DNA of 64,000 nucleotides. It comes from Tridacna crocea. Its lineage: Eukaryota; Mollusca; Bivalvia; Cardiida; Cardiidae. The stretch is from assembly GCA_943736015.1 (NCBI GenBank), contig OX031063.1:32670172-32734171 (forward strand), given 5' to 3'. The notes under the pieces were generated by a model. It searched no databases. It was not told the DNA's origin and saw nothing but the letters and a program-made list of their open reading frames with translations. This document shows, one piece after another, positions 22,997 to 37,897 of the stretch. How positions within the stretch are numbered: position 1 is the stretch's first letter; each line of letters starts with the position of its first letter. The translations under genes were made by a program, and so were the position numbers.

Positions 22997-23575
22997 GATA
23001 GATAGATAGATAGATAAAATAAAAGGAAAAAAAAGCGTAAGAGATTGATAGGATGGAGAGACAAGAGTAAAGTTTGCAGGAAGGAAAGCGAAAGAAAGAC
23101 AGACAGAGAGAACGTAACAGAATAGGGAGTGACAGGAAAATGAGACAGAAGATGGTGGAAGAGCGGAAGAGACAGAAAGCAACAGAGATAGGGAGACTGT
23201 GAAAGAAGGCAATGAGATACAGGTAGAAAGAGGAGAGAAATAAAAGGAGAGAAGGAAGAGAAATGGGAAGGGATAGACAGTGATACACAGAGCGAGAGAA
23301 AGACAGAGAGCGAGAGAGACAGACAGACAGACAGAGAAACAGCGAGAGACTGAGCCTGGAAAACAGTGTTGAGAGAAAGATGAAATAAGGGACAGAGAGT
23401 AAGAAGAAAAGAGTTCGAAAGGCAGTAGATAGAAGGTGAGAGACAGAGAGAAAGAGAAACAATAGAGATACACAAAATTAAATGGAGAGAGGTGAAGAAA
23501 GACAGAAATTGTTAAAAGAGAGACAGAAATAGATAAAGAAAAGGAGAAGAGATAGAGTGTGAGACGACAGAAATG
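22997..23575. repeat. Purine-rich block, (GATA)5, unit 4
   Basis: GATA run at 22997-23016 with the short TG form; the shortest version of the block in the window. Confidence 0.9.
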
Positions 23576-24031
23576 AGGGTGATTACATTATTTCAGACTG
23601 TTCAGAATAAGAGTTAATATCATAAAGAAGACGTTGAGGACAAAGAGTTATCGGTGAAACAACAGGGGCATAGCTTTATCGTTGGATTGGAAGGAACATT
23701 CGATTAAGTAAGGTTCTAATTTGAAGGAAGCAGAATAAACAAGCTAACTGACTGGGGCTAAATTATGGGTGATAGCATAGTTGTAAATACTGGGGATATA
23801 TCTGTCCAACTGATAGAAAATATTACCCACCACGGATAAAGGCATACGACATTGGTTTGAGATAATAGAAGGGACATTGTTACAAGATTGGAAGAAACAT
23901 CGAACTGGGAATGTCTTTCACCGTCTGAAAGGAAGTACAGGGAACCAATAGAACATCTTTCCGACTGGCGTTGCAGGCTAACAGGTAGGGAGTAAAATCT
24001 CTGGAAGGACACAGGTTTATAGCTTACTGAT

Positions 24032-24775
24032 ACATCTCACCAAGGCTACCATATCGATTCCTGAAATACCATAACGCAAACTGTTGCAGTAACATCTCAC
24101 CAAGGCTACCATCTCGATTCCTAAAATAACATAACGCAATCTGTTGCAGTAACCAATGGACATCTTCGAACTGTTGGTACATCAACAAGGCAAGGGAATT
24201 GAAAACGGGTGAATTTTAAGACAGAACACAGCTTCAGGGCCTTATGGTGTATCCGAGGGACTCATAGACTGGGGGTGTTCAGTTGTTAACTTTGGAATTG
24301 AAAACGCATGCATTTTAAGACAGAACACAGCTTCAGGGCCTTATGGTGTATCAGAGGGACTCATAGACGGGGGGTGTTCAGTTGTTAACTTGGGTTCAAT
24401 GCGCTGACTAATGTTTTAAGACTGGAAGACAAGTTAAATTTGGGATTCTCTCTGAAATTACTCTTACAGATTTTAACTACATGTCAGGAAAAAGGTGTAT
24501 GGGCAAAGTGTGCAAACAATACCACGAGAGTGAGGCAGTGGTTTAGGGCCTGTGTGTACATTCAACTGAGTATAGAACAATTTCAAAGTCTACCAGGATA
24601 TGAAATAGATTGGGGAAACAATCCACGAACCGAGGATACAATCTCAGGGCCCACTATGTTTGCAAAGGCCTGCTTGTTGGTTTTCGGCGCTGTGGGTATG
24701 AAATCGGCGACTGGGGGTACTGGCTTAAGAACTTGTGCAGTCAAAGAAAGGTAGAAATACAGTTTTAGGGCCTAT
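24032..24775 (+). repeat. 60-bp, 99-bp and ~100-bp repeat field, unit 4
   Basis: The second 99-bp copy reads 'gacggggg', as in units 1, 5 and 6. Confidence 0.85.
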
Positions 24776-25487
24776 TGACAAGCAATTTCAAGCAGTTACA
24801 GCTAAAGATGTAAACTCAAACAAAAAGAAATATTTCTCGGACTAAATGTACAACACTTCGACTTAAGGTAAATCGAGCAAACTGAAGGCGGCAACGCATG
24901 GCATTTCCTTCAAATGAAAATAAAGACAAATTTCTAGACATTTGCATTTCACAGACCGGCGATGCATCTTACAGAAACACACATATAAGGGACAAAACAA
25001 TGGTTAGAAGTGGTTAATCATATCGAATAATTTCCAGAGGTAAGTTTTATCTCAGTGACTAACAGTAAACCTGACTGAAGTACTGAAACAAGCAACTGGT
25101 TGATTCTCAAGCGTTTGTCGACTGGGATCAAAGAAGCAGCAAGTGCCAATGGGAACAATATTGTGCGAAGTACTGGTAAAAGAAGGCACTGATCTAACTC
25201 TAAATAGCGTATAACTTCTTTTTAATTGAATCCAAAACTGTCCGGAAAATATCGATCCTCTTGAAATTAACTTCTGCAAAATCTAAACACGTGGCTATCA
25301 AAATCTAGTGCTCACAAATTTCGTTTTTTCCATCATTGTTCTTTACAAACAGTTACATTGTCTTTTTGCACGTAACAACCCTCCAGGGATAAATAATTAC
25401 AGACTAGAAATGTATCTCCCCAAGTAAAATTAAAATCTGCAGACTAAGGATACATTTGCTTACACTGAGAACATGCTCTATAGAATA

Positions 25488-28095
25488 GATGACGATTATT
25501 GCGACAGGATTTGATCTTATCTCACCATTCGTAATTCTTTCCACGAGGCTATGTGAGAAAGGCTGCCAGTGTCAATGGGAACAATATTGTGCGAAGTACT
25601 GGTAAAATGTTATCCCCCTGGCCTCCACCTCCCCTTACGGCCAGCCCTTTAAATCACCATCTTTTATAACAACATGGATATCTCATTTAATGGGTCCTTC
25701 ATTCAATGCAGCTAACACTTATAAAAGCCAACATGTGCCTATTACTATCTAGCACTAGTTTTTCTGTCATTACCCTTTCACAATTATTAATTTCTTCATC
25801 TACAATACAATCTTTCCTCTATATAGTAGAAATGTCAAAATCAAAACCTTTCTCAAACACCCTTCCTCAGGTGAAAGTAAAATCGCGGACTTAAGATACA
25901 TTTGCTTAGACTGAGAATTCACTACATAGAATTGATGACGATTATTGCGACAGGATTTAATCTTATCTCAGCACTCATAATTCTTTCGACGAGGCTATGT
26001 GAGAAAGGCTGCCAGTGTCAATGGGAACAATATTGTGCGAAGTACTGGTAAATAGTTATCACCCTGGCCTCCACCTCCCCTTACAGCCAGCCCTTTAAAT
26101 CACCATCTTTTAGAACAGCATGGATATCTTATTTACTGGGTCCTTCAGTCAATGCAGGTAACACTTATTAAACCCAACACATGCCTATTACTATCTAGCA
26201 CTACCTTTTCTCTCATCAGCTTCACACATTTATCAATTTCTTCATCAACAATACAATCTTTCCGCTATAAAGTAAGAATGTCAAAATCAAAAACCTTCTC
26301 AAGCTCCCTTCCTCTGGTGAAAGTAAAATCTGTAGACTAAGGATACATTTGCTTAGACTGTGAATATGCTCTACAGAATTGATGACGATTATTGCGACAG
26401 GATTTGATCTTATCTCACCATTCGTAATTCTTTCCACGAGGCTATGTGAGAAAGGCTGCCAGTGTCAATGGGAACAATACTGTGAGAAGTACTGGTAAAA
26501 TGTTATCCCCCTGGCCTCCACCTCCCCTTACAGCCAGCCCTATAAATCACCATCTTTTATAACAACATGGAAATCTCATTTAATGCATCCTTCATTCAAT
26601 GCAGGTAACACTTATAAAAGCCAACATGTGCCTATTGCCATCTGGCAGTATTTTTTCTGTCATTACCCTTTAACAATTATTAATTTCTTCATCTACAATA
26701 CAATCTTTCCTCTATATAGTAGAAATGTCAAAATCAAAACCTTTCTCGAACACCCTTCCTCGGGTGAAAGTAAAATCTGCGGACTTAAGATACATTTGCT
26801 TAGACTGAGAATTCACTACATAGAATTGATGACGGTTATTGCGACAGGATTTAATCTTATCTCAGCACTCATAATTCTTTCGACGAGGCTACGTGAGAAA
26901 GGCTGCCAGTGTCAATGGGAACAATATTGTGCGAAGTACTGGTAAAAAGTTATCACCCTGGCCTCTACCTCCCCTTACAGCCAGCCCTTTAAATCACCAT
27001 CTTTTAGAACAACATGGATATCTTATTTACTGGGTCCTTCAGTCAATGCAGGTAACACTTATTAAACCCAACACATGCCTATTACTATCTAGCACTACCT
27101 TTTCTCTCATCAGCTTCACATATTTATCAATTTCTTCATCCACAATACAATTTTTCCGCTATAAAGTAAAAGTGTCAAAATCAAAAACCTTCTCAAGCTC
27201 CCTTCCTCTGGTGAAAGTAAAATCTGTAGACTAAGGATACATTTGTTTAGACAGAATATGCTCTATAGAATTGATGACGATTATTGCGACAGGATTTGAT
27301 CTTATCTCACCATTCGCAATTCTTTCCACGAGGCTATGTGAGAAAGGCTGCCAGTGTCAATGGGAACAACATTGTGTGAAGTACTGGTAAAAAGTTATCC
27401 CCCTGGCCTCCACCTCCCCTTACAGCCAGCCCTTTAAATCACCATCTTTTATAACAACATGGATATCTCATTTAATGGATCCTTCATTCAATGCAGCTAA
27501 CACTTATTAAACCCAACACGTGCCTATTGCTATCTAGCACTAGTTTTTCTGTCATTACCATTTCACAATTATAAATTTCTTCATCTACAATAAAATCTTT
27601 ACACTATATAATAGAAGTGTCAAAATCAAAACATTCCTCAAACACTCTTCCTCTGGTGAAAGTAAAATCTGCAGACTTAAGATACATTTGCTTAGACTGA
27701 GAATTCACTCCATAGAATTGATGACGATTATTGCGACAGGATTTAATCTTCTCTCAGCACACATACTTCTTTCGACGAGGCTATGTGAGAAAGGCTGCCA
27801 GTGTCAATGGGAACAATATTGTGCGAAGTACTGGTAAAAAGTTATCCCCCTGGCCTCCACCTCCCCTTACAGCCAGCCCTTTAAATCACCATCTTTTATA
27901 ACAACATGCATATCGTATTTGATGGATCCTTTATTCAATGCAGGTAACACATATCGAAGCCAACACATACCTATAGAAATCTAGCACAGTATAGATATTT
28001 CGCTTTTCTGACATTAGCCTTACAAATTTAACAATTTCTTCATCCACAATACAACCTTTCCACTATAAAGTAAAAAATGATAAATTCAAAACCTT
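25488..28095 (+). repeat. Six 446-bp monomers (ABABAB), unit 4
   Basis: A-type unit alleles. The monomer 6 tail reads 'ctataaagtaaaa' where units 1, 5 and 7 read 'ctattaagtaaaa'. Confidence 0.92.
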
Positions 28096-28518
28096 TTCTC
28101 AAACTCACTCCCTCTCACACTCACTGCCTCTCTGTTGCTGTCTCTCGGTTTTCATGTCTCTAAAAATCCAGGGGCACATAAGTAACATTCAAGTAATGTT
28201 CATGTCGGCCTTAAAACACCAAGAAAACAAACACATTTATCTCCACTAATAAATCCGGTATCGGCTTTGCCATCATCATCACCAACTCAACCATCGAAAC
28301 TACCATCACCATTATTATAACCATCAACATCATCATCAAAGCAATTATTAAAAAGCGTAAAAAAACACCATAGCTTTGTGTTAAGTTACAGCAAACTCTT
28401 GAACAGTTCAGGAAAACATCTTTTTCCATTCAAATCAGTTACCTTTCTTTGATTAATCTAAAAATCTTTCACACTATTCCAAACTCAAAACTTTTCTTTG
28501 ACTACAGAGATTTTCGAA

Positions 28519-28812
28519 AATCAATTCGGTCGATAGAGTATAGAACTTGAGACATGGGTTAGCTGGTTTGATTCCCCTACTCGGCCCTGTCTTTCCGAGG
28601 TTTGATAATAATTTTTGCGACAGGATTGATTCTTAGCTAGCCTCTCAAAAGTACTTGTAATAATAGTTATGTTTATAAAAGGAGTAATTTGCATTTGGAA
28701 AATATTGTACAAAGGACTGGTTACTGAACCTACAGCAAAGTCTAGGTAGGAGCACTGGCCGCAGCGATATAATTGAAATATTGTTGAAAACGGTGTTGAA
28801 CCACATGCAATC
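28519..28812 (+). repeat. SINE-like element alpha, unit 4/5 boundary
   Basis: Copy of 7044-7337 with no difference noticed. Confidence 0.6.
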
Positions 28813-28931
28813 AAGCAATTAATCGATCAACCAGTTCAGTCCCCCTTCTTTTATTTACCTGATATACTTCACAGCATTTTCAAATCAACACAGTTTCTTC
28901 ACCTTCCAAAGATTCTGAAAAAGGTACATGT

Positions 28932-29774
28932 ATTCGGTCCGCATTGCCCGGAACGTGAGGCACGGCTTGGCTGGTTTGTATCCCCTGCTCGGTCAGTTCT
29001 TTCCGAGAGCTGATGATACTCACTGTAGAAGCATTAATTTTTCTGAGCAGCAGTTTTGACTATAATTGTGGAAAAGTAGTCAATGGCTTGGGACGAATAT
29101 CGTGAGAAGTACTAGTTACTGAAACTACAGGAACGCATAGGCAAGAGTATTGGCCCCCGCAACGTAACTCGAATATCGTTGAAAACGGTGTTAAACACAT
29201 ATATTTAACTCATATATTTATTTTCAGAACACTTTTTAACGCATGCCTATTAAAATAGCACGAAACCTAAATTTGTCTTTTCTGTCATTAATCTTTCCAA
29301 ACTTAACAATTTCTTTATCCACAATGCAGCCCTGCTACTATAAAGTAAAAGTGTCCAAATCAAATGCGCTTTCCAACTTTCCATTTAACAAGTTCTCTCT
29401 CTTTCTCTCTCTCACTGGTGAATAATGTTTTGATGTTTATGACATTGAGCATGTGAGACAGCAGCCAGTGGATATAATATTATGATGAGCACTAGATAAA
29501 GAAAACCATAAAAGGTTCGAGAACAGGGAGCCGCTAGTTTGATTCCCGGCTCGGTCGATTTTTTCCGACAATTGCTTACAGTCATTGCGATTATGATTCA
29601 TTCATTTCTCAACCTTTATCATTATTTCGACAATTCTTATGTTGGAAAGTAGTAAGTGCCTTGGAAATGATATTGTGCGTAATACTGGTAAAAGTAATTC
29701 CAGGAGAGGATAAGTTCACGGGCCGCCGCAATATGAACTGAAATAATATTGTAAACGACGTTTTAACACTCTTC
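28932..29774 (+). repeat. SINE-like elements beta and gamma, unit 5
   Basis: Matches unit 1 at every site compared. Confidence 0.55.
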
Positions 29775-30151
29775 AATAAATACTGCATACTTATAGCATT
29801 GAGAATCTTACGTTCATTTTTATGACTTATTTTCAATAGATAGATGCTTTAGATCATAAAATGGGAACCTTGTTTTTTTCGGCATTCATTAGGTAAATAG
29901 CCGAGGTTGATACGGAATTCAAATCGGTCGTATGTAGAAACAGGGTGATTACATAATCTTGTAAGATCTTGCCAGGATATCTAAAATGTGCAAGTAACAC
30001 CATAACATTTCTTTCTGAATATTCGAAGGATAATAGAGTTAGATTACACTCAAAATTACGGACTGAAGGATTTTTATTGTAATTTATTGTAGGAAGTACA
30101 TTTTTTGGAGGAAAAGGATGGACATTGTGGTCAGAGAAGACAGTCTTTATA

Positions 30152-30732
30152 GATAGATAGATAGATAGATAAAATAAAAGGAAAAAAAAGCGTAAGAGAT
30201 TGATAGGATGGAGAGACAAGAGTAAAGTTTGCAGGAAGGAAAGCGAAAGAAAGACAGACAGAGAGAACGTAACAGAATAGGGAGTGACAGGAAAATGAGA
30301 CAGAAGATGGTGGAAGAGCGGAAGAGACAGAAAGCAACAGAGATAGGGAGACTGTGAAAGAAGGCAATGAGATACAGGTAGAAAGAGGAGAGAAATAAAA
30401 GGAGAGAAGGAAGAGAAATGGGAAGGGATAGACAGTGATACACAGAGCGAGAGAAAGACAGAGAGCGAGAGAGACAGACAGACAGACAGAGAAACAGCGA
30501 GAGACTGAGCCTGGAAAACAGTGTTGAGAGAAAGATGAAATAAGGGACAGAGAGTAAGAAGAAAAGAGTTCGAAAGGCAGTAGATAGAAGGTGAGAGACA
30601 GAGAGAAAGAGAAACAATAGAGATACACAAAATTAAATGGAGAGAGGTGAAGAAAGACAGAAATTGTTAAAAGAGAGACAGAAATAGATAAAGAAAAGGA
30701 GAAGAGATAGAGTGTGTGAGACGACAGAAATG
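30152..30732. repeat. Purine-rich block, (GATA)5, unit 5
   Basis: GATA run at 30152-30171 with the long TG form, as in unit 1. Confidence 0.9.
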
Positions 30733-31188
30733 AGGGTGATTACATTATTTCTGACTGTTCAGAATAAGAGTTAATATCATAAAGAAGACGTTGAGGACAA
30801 AGAGTTATCGGTGAAACAACAGGGGCATAGCTTTATCGTTGGATTGGAAGGAACATTCGATTAAGTAAGGTTCTAATTTGAAGGAAGCAGAATAAACAAG
30901 CTAACTGACTGGGGCTAAATTATGGGTGATAGCATAGTTGTAAATACTGGGGATATATCTGTCCAACTGATAGAAAATATTACCCACCACGGATAAAGGC
31001 ATACGACATTGGTTTGAGATAATAGAAGGGACATTGTTACAAGATTGGAAGAAACATCGAACTGGGAATGTCTTTCACCGTCTGAAAGGAAGTACAGGGA
31101 ACCAATAGAACATCTTTCCGACTGGCGTTGCAGGCTAACAGGTAGGGAGTAAAATCTCTGGAAGGACACAGGTTTATAGCTTACTGAT

Positions 31189-31932
31189 ACATCTCACCAA
31201 GGCTACCATATCGATTCCTGAAATACCATAACGCAAACTGTTGCAGTAACATCTCACCAAGGCTACCATCTCGATTCCTAAAATAACATAACGCAATCTG
31301 TTGCAGTAACCAATGGACATCTTCGAACTGTTGGTACATCAACAAGGCAAGGGAATTGAAAACGGGTGAATTTTAAGACAGAACACAGCTTCAGGGCCTT
31401 ATGGTGTATCCGAGGGACTCATAGACTGGGGGTGTTCAGTTGTTAACTTTGGAATTGAAAACGCATGCATTTTAAGACAGAACACAGCTTCAGGGCCTTA
31501 TGGTGTATCAGAGGGACTCATAGACGGGGGGTGTTCAGTTGTTAACTTGGGTTCAATGCGCTGACTAATGTTTTAAGACTGGAAGACAAGTTAAATTTGG
31601 GATTCTCTCTGAAATTACTCTTACAGATTTTAACTACATGTCAGGAAAAAGGTGTATGGGCAAAGTGTGCAAACAATACCACGAGAGTGAGGCAGTGGTT
31701 TAGGGCCTGTGTGTACATTCAACTGAGTATAGAACAATTTCAAAGTCTACCAGGATATGAAATAGATTGGGGAAACAATCCACGAACCGAGGATACAATC
31801 TCAGGGCCCACTATGTTTGCAAAGGCCTGCTTGTTGGTTTTCGGCGCTGTGGGTATGAAATCGGCGACTGGGGGTACTGGCTTAAGAACTTGTGCAGTCA
31901 AAGAAAGGTAGAAATACAGTTTTAGGGCCTAT
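31189..31932 (+). repeat. 60-bp, 99-bp and ~100-bp repeat field, unit 5
   Basis: Same alleles as unit 1, including 'gacggggg' in the second 99-bp copy. Confidence 0.85.
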
Positions 31933-32644
31933 TGACAAGCAATTTCAAGCAGTTACAGCTAAAGATGTAAACTCAAACAAAAAGAAATATTTCTCGGACT
32001 AAATGTACAACACTTCGACTTAAGGTAAATCGAGCAAACTGAAGGCGGCAACGCATGGCATTTCCTTCAAATGAAAATAAAGACAAATTTCTAGACATTT
32101 GCATTTCACAGACCGGCGATGCATCTTACAGAAACACACATATAAGGGACAAAACAATGGTTAGAAGTGGTTAATCATATCGAATAATTTCCAGAGGTAA
32201 GTTTTATCTCAGTGACTAACAGTAAACCTGACTGAAGTACTGAAACAAGCAACTGGTTGATTCTCAAGCGTTTGTCGACTGGGATCAAAGAAGCAGCAAG
32301 TGCCAATGGGAACAATATTGTGCGAAGTACTGGTAAAAGAAGGCACTGATCTAACTCTAAATAGCGTATAACTTCTTTTTAATTGAATCCAAAACTGTCC
32401 GGAAAATATCGATCCTCTTGAAATTAACTTCTGCAAAATCTAAACACGTGGCTATCAAAATCTAGTGCTCACAAATTTCGTTTTTTCCATCATTGTTCTT
32501 TACAAACAGTTACATTGTCTTTTTGCACGTAACAACCCTCCAGGGATAAATAATTACAGACTAGAAATGTATCTCCCCAAGTAAAATTAAAATCTGCAGA
32601 CTAAGGATACATTTGCTTACACTGAGAACATGCTCTATAGAATA

Positions 32645-35252
32645 GATGACGATTATTGCGACAGGATTTGATCTTATCTCACCATTCGTAATTCTTTCCA
32701 CGAGGCTATGTGAGAAAGGCTGCCAGTGTCAATGGGAACAATATTGTGCGAAGTACTGGTAAAATGTTATCCCCCTGGCCTCCACCTCCCCTTACGGCCA
32801 GCCCTTTAAATCACCATCTTTTATAACAACATGGATATCTCATTTAATGGGTCCTTCATTCAATGCAGCTAACACTTATAAAAGCCAACATGTGCCTATT
32901 ACTATCTAGCACTAGTTTTTCTGTCATTACCCTTTCACAATTATTAATTTCTTCATCTACAATACAATCTTTCCTCTATATAGTAGAAATGTCAAAATCA
33001 AAACCTTTCTCAAACACCCTTCCTCAGGTGAAAGTAAAATCGCGGACTTAAGATACATTTGCTTAGACTGAGAATTCACTACATAGAATTGATGACGATT
33101 ATTGCGACAGGATTTAATCTTATCTCAGCACTCATAATTCTTTCGACGAGGCTATGTGAGAAAGGCTGCCAGTGTCAATGGGAACAATATTGTGCGAAGT
33201 ACTGGTAAATAGTTATCACCCTGGCCTCCACCTCCCCTTACAGCCAGCCCTTTAAATCACCATCTTTTAGAACAGCATGGATATCTTATTTACTGGGTCC
33301 TTCAGTCAATGCAGGTAACACTTATTAAACCCAACACATGCCTATTACTATCTAGCACTACCTTTTCTCTCATCAGCTTCACACATTTATCAATTTCTTC
33401 ATCAACAATACAATCTTTCCGCTATAAAGTAAGAATGTCAAAATCAAAAACCTTCTCAAGCTCCCTTCCTCTGGTGAAAGTAAAATCTGTAGACTAAGGA
33501 TACATTTGCTTAGACTGTGAATATGCTCTACAGAATTGATGACGATTATTGCGACAGGATTTGATCTTATCTCACCATTCGTAATTCTTTCCACGAGGCT
33601 ATGTGAGAAAGGCTGCCAGTGTCAATGGGAACAATACTGTGAGAAGTACTGGTAAAATGTTATCCCCCTGGCCTCCACCTCCCCTTACAGCCAGCCCTAT
33701 AAATCACCATCTTTTATAACAACATGGAAATCTCATTTAATGCATCCTTCATTCAATGCAGGTAACACTTATAAAAGCCAACATGTGCCTATTGCCATCT
33801 GGCAGTATTTTTTCTGTCATTACCCTTTAACAATTATTAATTTCTTCATCTACAATACAATCTTTCCTCTATATAGTAGAAATGTCAAAATCAAAACCTT
33901 TCTCGAACACCCTTCCTCGGGTGAAAGTAAAATCTGCGGACTTAAGATACATTTGCTTAGACTGAGAATTCACTACATAGAATTGATGACGGTTATTGCG
34001 ACAGGATTTAATCTTATCTCAGCACTCATAATTCTTTCGACGAGGCTACGTGAGAAAGGCTGCCAGTGTCAATGGGAACAATATTGTGCGAAGTACTGGT
34101 AAAAAGTTATCACCCTGGCCTCTACCTCCCCTTACAGCCAGCCCTTTAAATCACCATCTTTTAGAACAACATGGATATCTTATTTACTGGGTCCTTCAGT
34201 CAATGCAGGTAACACTTATTAAACCCAACACATGCCTATTACTATCTAGCACTACCTTTTCTCTCATCAGCTTCACATATTTATCAATTTCTTCATCCAC
34301 AATACAATTTTTCCGCTATAAAGTAAAAGTGTCAAAATCAAAAACCTTCTCAAGCTCCCTTCCTCTGGTGAAAGTAAAATCTGTAGACTAAGGATACATT
34401 TGTTTAGACAGAATATGCTCTATAGAATTGATGACGATTATTGCGACAGGATTTGATCTTATCTCACCATTCGCAATTCTTTCCACGAGGCTATGTGAGA
34501 AAGGCTGCCAGTGTCAATGGGAACAACATTGTGTGAAGTACTGGTAAAAAGTTATCCCCCTGGCCTCCACCTCCCCTTACAGCCAGCCCTTTAAATCACC
34601 ATCTTTTATAACAACATGGATATCTCATTTAATGGATCCTTCATTCAATGCAGCTAACACTTATTAAACCCAACACGTGCCTATTGCTATCTAGCACTAG
34701 TTTTTCTGTCATTACCATTTCACAATTATAAATTTCTTCATCTACAATAAAATCTTTACACTATATAATAGAAGTGTCAAAATCAAAACATTCCTCAAAC
34801 ACTCTTCCTCTGGTGAAAGTAAAATCTGCAGACTTAAGATACATTTGCTTAGACTGAGAATTCACTCCATAGAATTGATGACGATTATTGCGACAGGATT
34901 TAATCTTCTCTCAGCACACATACTTCTTTCGACGAGGCTATGTGAGAAAGGCTGCCAGTGTCAATGGGAACAATATTGTGCGAAGTACTGGTAAAAAGTT
35001 ATCCCCCTGGCCTCCACCTCCCCTTACAGCCAGCCCTTTAAATCACCATCTTTTATAACAACATGCATATCGTATTTGATGGATCCTTTATTCAATGCAG
35101 GTAACACATATCGAAGCCAACACATACCTATAGAAATCTAGCACAGTATAGATATTTCGCTTTTCTGACATTAGCCTTACAAATTTAACAATTTCTTCAT
35201 CCACAATACAACCTTTCCACTATTAAGTAAAAAATGATAAATTCAAAACCTT
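32645..35252 (+). repeat. Six 446-bp monomers (ABABAB), unit 5
   Basis: A-type unit alleles, with the monomer 6 tail reading 'ctattaagtaaaa' as in units 1 and 7. Confidence 0.92.
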
Positions 35253-35675
35253 TTCTCAAACTCACTCCCTCTCACACTCACTGCCTCTCTGTTGCTGTCT
35301 CTCGGTTTTCATGTCTCTAAAAATCCAGGGGCACATAAGTAACATTCAAGTAATGTTCATGTCGGCCTTAAAACACCAAGAAAACAAACACATTTATCTC
35401 CACTAATAAATCCGGTATCGGCTTTGCCATCATCATCACCAACTCAACCATCGAAACTACCATCACCATTATTATAACCATCAACATCATCATCAAAGCA
35501 ATTATTAAAAAGCGTTAAAAAACACCATAGCTTTGTGTTAAGTTACAGCAAACTCTTGAACAGTTCAGGAAAACATCTTTTTCCATTCAAATCAGTTACC
35601 TTTCTTTGATTAATCTAAAAATCTTTCACACTATTCCAAACTCAAAACTTTTCTTTGACTACAGAGATTTTCGAA

Positions 35676-35969
35676 AATCAATTCGGTCGATAGAGTATAG
35701 AACTTGAGACATGGGTTAGCTGGTTTGATTCCCCTACTCGGCCCTGTCTTTCCGAGGTTTGATAATAATTTTTGCGACAGGATTGATTCTTAGCTAGCCT
35801 CTCAAAAGTACTTGTAATAATAGTTATGTTTATAAAAGGAGTAATTTGCATTTGGAAAATATTGTACAAAGGACTGGTTACTGAACCTACAGCAAAGTCT
35901 AGGTAGGAGCACTGGCCGCAGCGATATAATTGAAATATTGTTGAAAACGGTGTTGAACCACATGCAATC
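35676..35969 (+). repeat. SINE-like element alpha, unit 5/6 boundary
   Basis: Copy of 7044-7337 with no difference noticed. Confidence 0.6.
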
Positions 35970-36088
35970 AAGCAATTAATCGATCAACCAGTTCAGTCCC
36001 CCTTCTTTTATTTACCTGATATACTTCACAGCATTTTCAAATCAACACAGTTTCTTCACCTTCCAAAGATTCTGAAAAAGGTACATGT

Positions 36089-36931
36089 ATTCGGTCCGCA
36101 TTGCCCGGAACGTGAGGCACGGCTTGGCTGGTTTGTATCCCCTGCTCGGTCAGTTCTTTCCGAGAGCTGATGATACTCACTGTAGAAGCATTAATTTTTC
36201 TGAGCAGCAGTTTTGACTATAATTGTGGAAAAGTAGTCAATGGCTTGGGACGAATATCGTGAGAAGTACTAGTTACTGAAACTACAGGAACGCATAGGCA
36301 AGAGTATTGGCCCCCGCAACGTAACTCGAATATCGTTGAAAACGGTGTTAAACACATATATTTAACTCATATATTTATTTTCAGAACACTTTTTAACGCA
36401 TGCCTATTAAAATAGCACGAAACCTAAATTTGTCTTTTCTGTCATTAATCTTTCCAAACTTAACAATTTCTTTATCCACAATGCAGCCCTGCTACTATAA
36501 AGTAAAAGTGTCCAAATCAAATGCGCTTTCCAACTTTCCATTTAACAAGTTCTCTCTCTTTCTCTCTCTCACTGGTGAATAATGTTTTGATGTTTATGAC
36601 ATTGAGCATGTGAGACAGCAGCCAGTGGATATAATATTATGATGAGCACTAGATAAAGAAAACCATAAAAGGTTCGAGAACAGGGAGCCGCTAGTTTGAT
36701 TCCCGGCTCGGTCGATTTTTTCCGACAATTGCTTACAGTCATTGCGATTATGATTCATTCATTTCTCAACCTTTATCATTATTTCGACAATTCTTATGTT
36801 GGAAAGTAGTAAGTGCCTTGGAAATGATATTGTGCGTAATACTGGTAAAAGTAATTCCAGGAGAGGATAAGTTCACGGGCCGCCGCAATATGAACTGAAA
36901 TAATATTGTAAACGACGTTTTAACACTCTTC
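36089..36931 (+). repeat. SINE-like elements beta and gamma, unit 6
   Basis: Matches unit 1 at every site compared. Confidence 0.55.
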
Positions 36932-37305
36932 AATAAATACTGCATACTTATAGCATTGAGAATCTTACGTTCATTTTTATGACTTATTTTCAATAGATAG
37001 ATGCTTTAGATCATAAAATGGGAACCTTGTTTTTTTCGGCATTCATTAGGTAAATAGCCGAGGTTGATACGGAATTCAAATCGGTCGTATGTAGAAACAG
37101 GGTGATTACATAATCTTGTAAGATCTTGCCAGGATATCTAAAATGTGCAAGTAACACCATAACATTTCTTTCTGAATATTCGAAGGATAATAGAGTTAGA
37201 TTACACTCAAAATTACGGACTGAAGGATTTTTATTGTAATTTATTGTAGGAAGTACATTTTTTGGAGGAAAAGGATGGACATTGTGGTCAGAGAAGACAG
37301 TCTTT

Positions 37306-37308
<3 letters not shown>

Positions 37309-37337
<29 letters not shown>

Positions 37338-37897
37338 AATAAAAGGAAAAAAAAGCGTAAGAGATTGATAGGATGGAGAGACAAGAGTAAAGTTTGCAGG
37401 AAGGAAAGCGAAAGAAAGACAGACAGAGAGAACGTAACAGAATAGGGAGTGACAGGAAAATGAGACAGAAGATGGTGGAAGAGCGGAAGAGACAGAAAGC
37501 AACAGAGATAGGGAGACTGTGAAAGAAGGCAATGAGATACAGGTAGAAAGAGGAGAGAAATAAAAGGAGAGAAGGAAGAGAAATGGGAAGGGATAGACAG
37601 TGATACACAGAGCGAGAGAAAGACAGAGAGCGAGAGAGACAGACAGACAGACAGAGAAACAGCGAGAGACTGAGCCTGGAAAACAGTGTTGAGAGAAAGA
37701 TGAAATAAGGGACAGAGAGTAAGAAGAAAAGAGTTCGAAAGGCAGTAGATAGAAGGTGAGAGACAGAGAGAAAGAGAAACAATAGAGATACACAAAATTA
37801 AATGGAGAGAGGTGAAGAAAGACAGAAATTGTTAAAAGAGAGACAGAAATAGATAAAGAAAAGGAGAAGAGATAGAGTGTGTGAGACGACAGAAATG
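37309..37897. repeat. Purine-rich block, (GATA)7, unit 6
   Basis: GATA run at 37309-37336, eight bases longer than in units 4 and 5; long TG form. Confidence 0.9.

Larger units (their letters stand above)
21478..28632 (+). repeat. Macrosatellite unit 4 (7155 bp), shortest complete copy
   Basis: Five GATA repeats plus the short TG form make this the shortest copy. The only differences I found from unit 5 are the TG indel, A instead of T at the equivalent of 2120, A instead of T at the equivalent of 6592, and A instead of T at the equivalent of 6884. That makes units 4 and 5 among the closest neighbours in the window. Confidence 0.97.
28633..35789 (+). repeat. Macrosatellite unit 5 (7157 bp)
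   Basis: Same length as unit 1 and the same allele at every shared variant site I scored, although unit 1 has a few private substitutions. Five GATA repeats, long TG form, and G at the equivalents of 2894 and 3897. Confidence 0.97.
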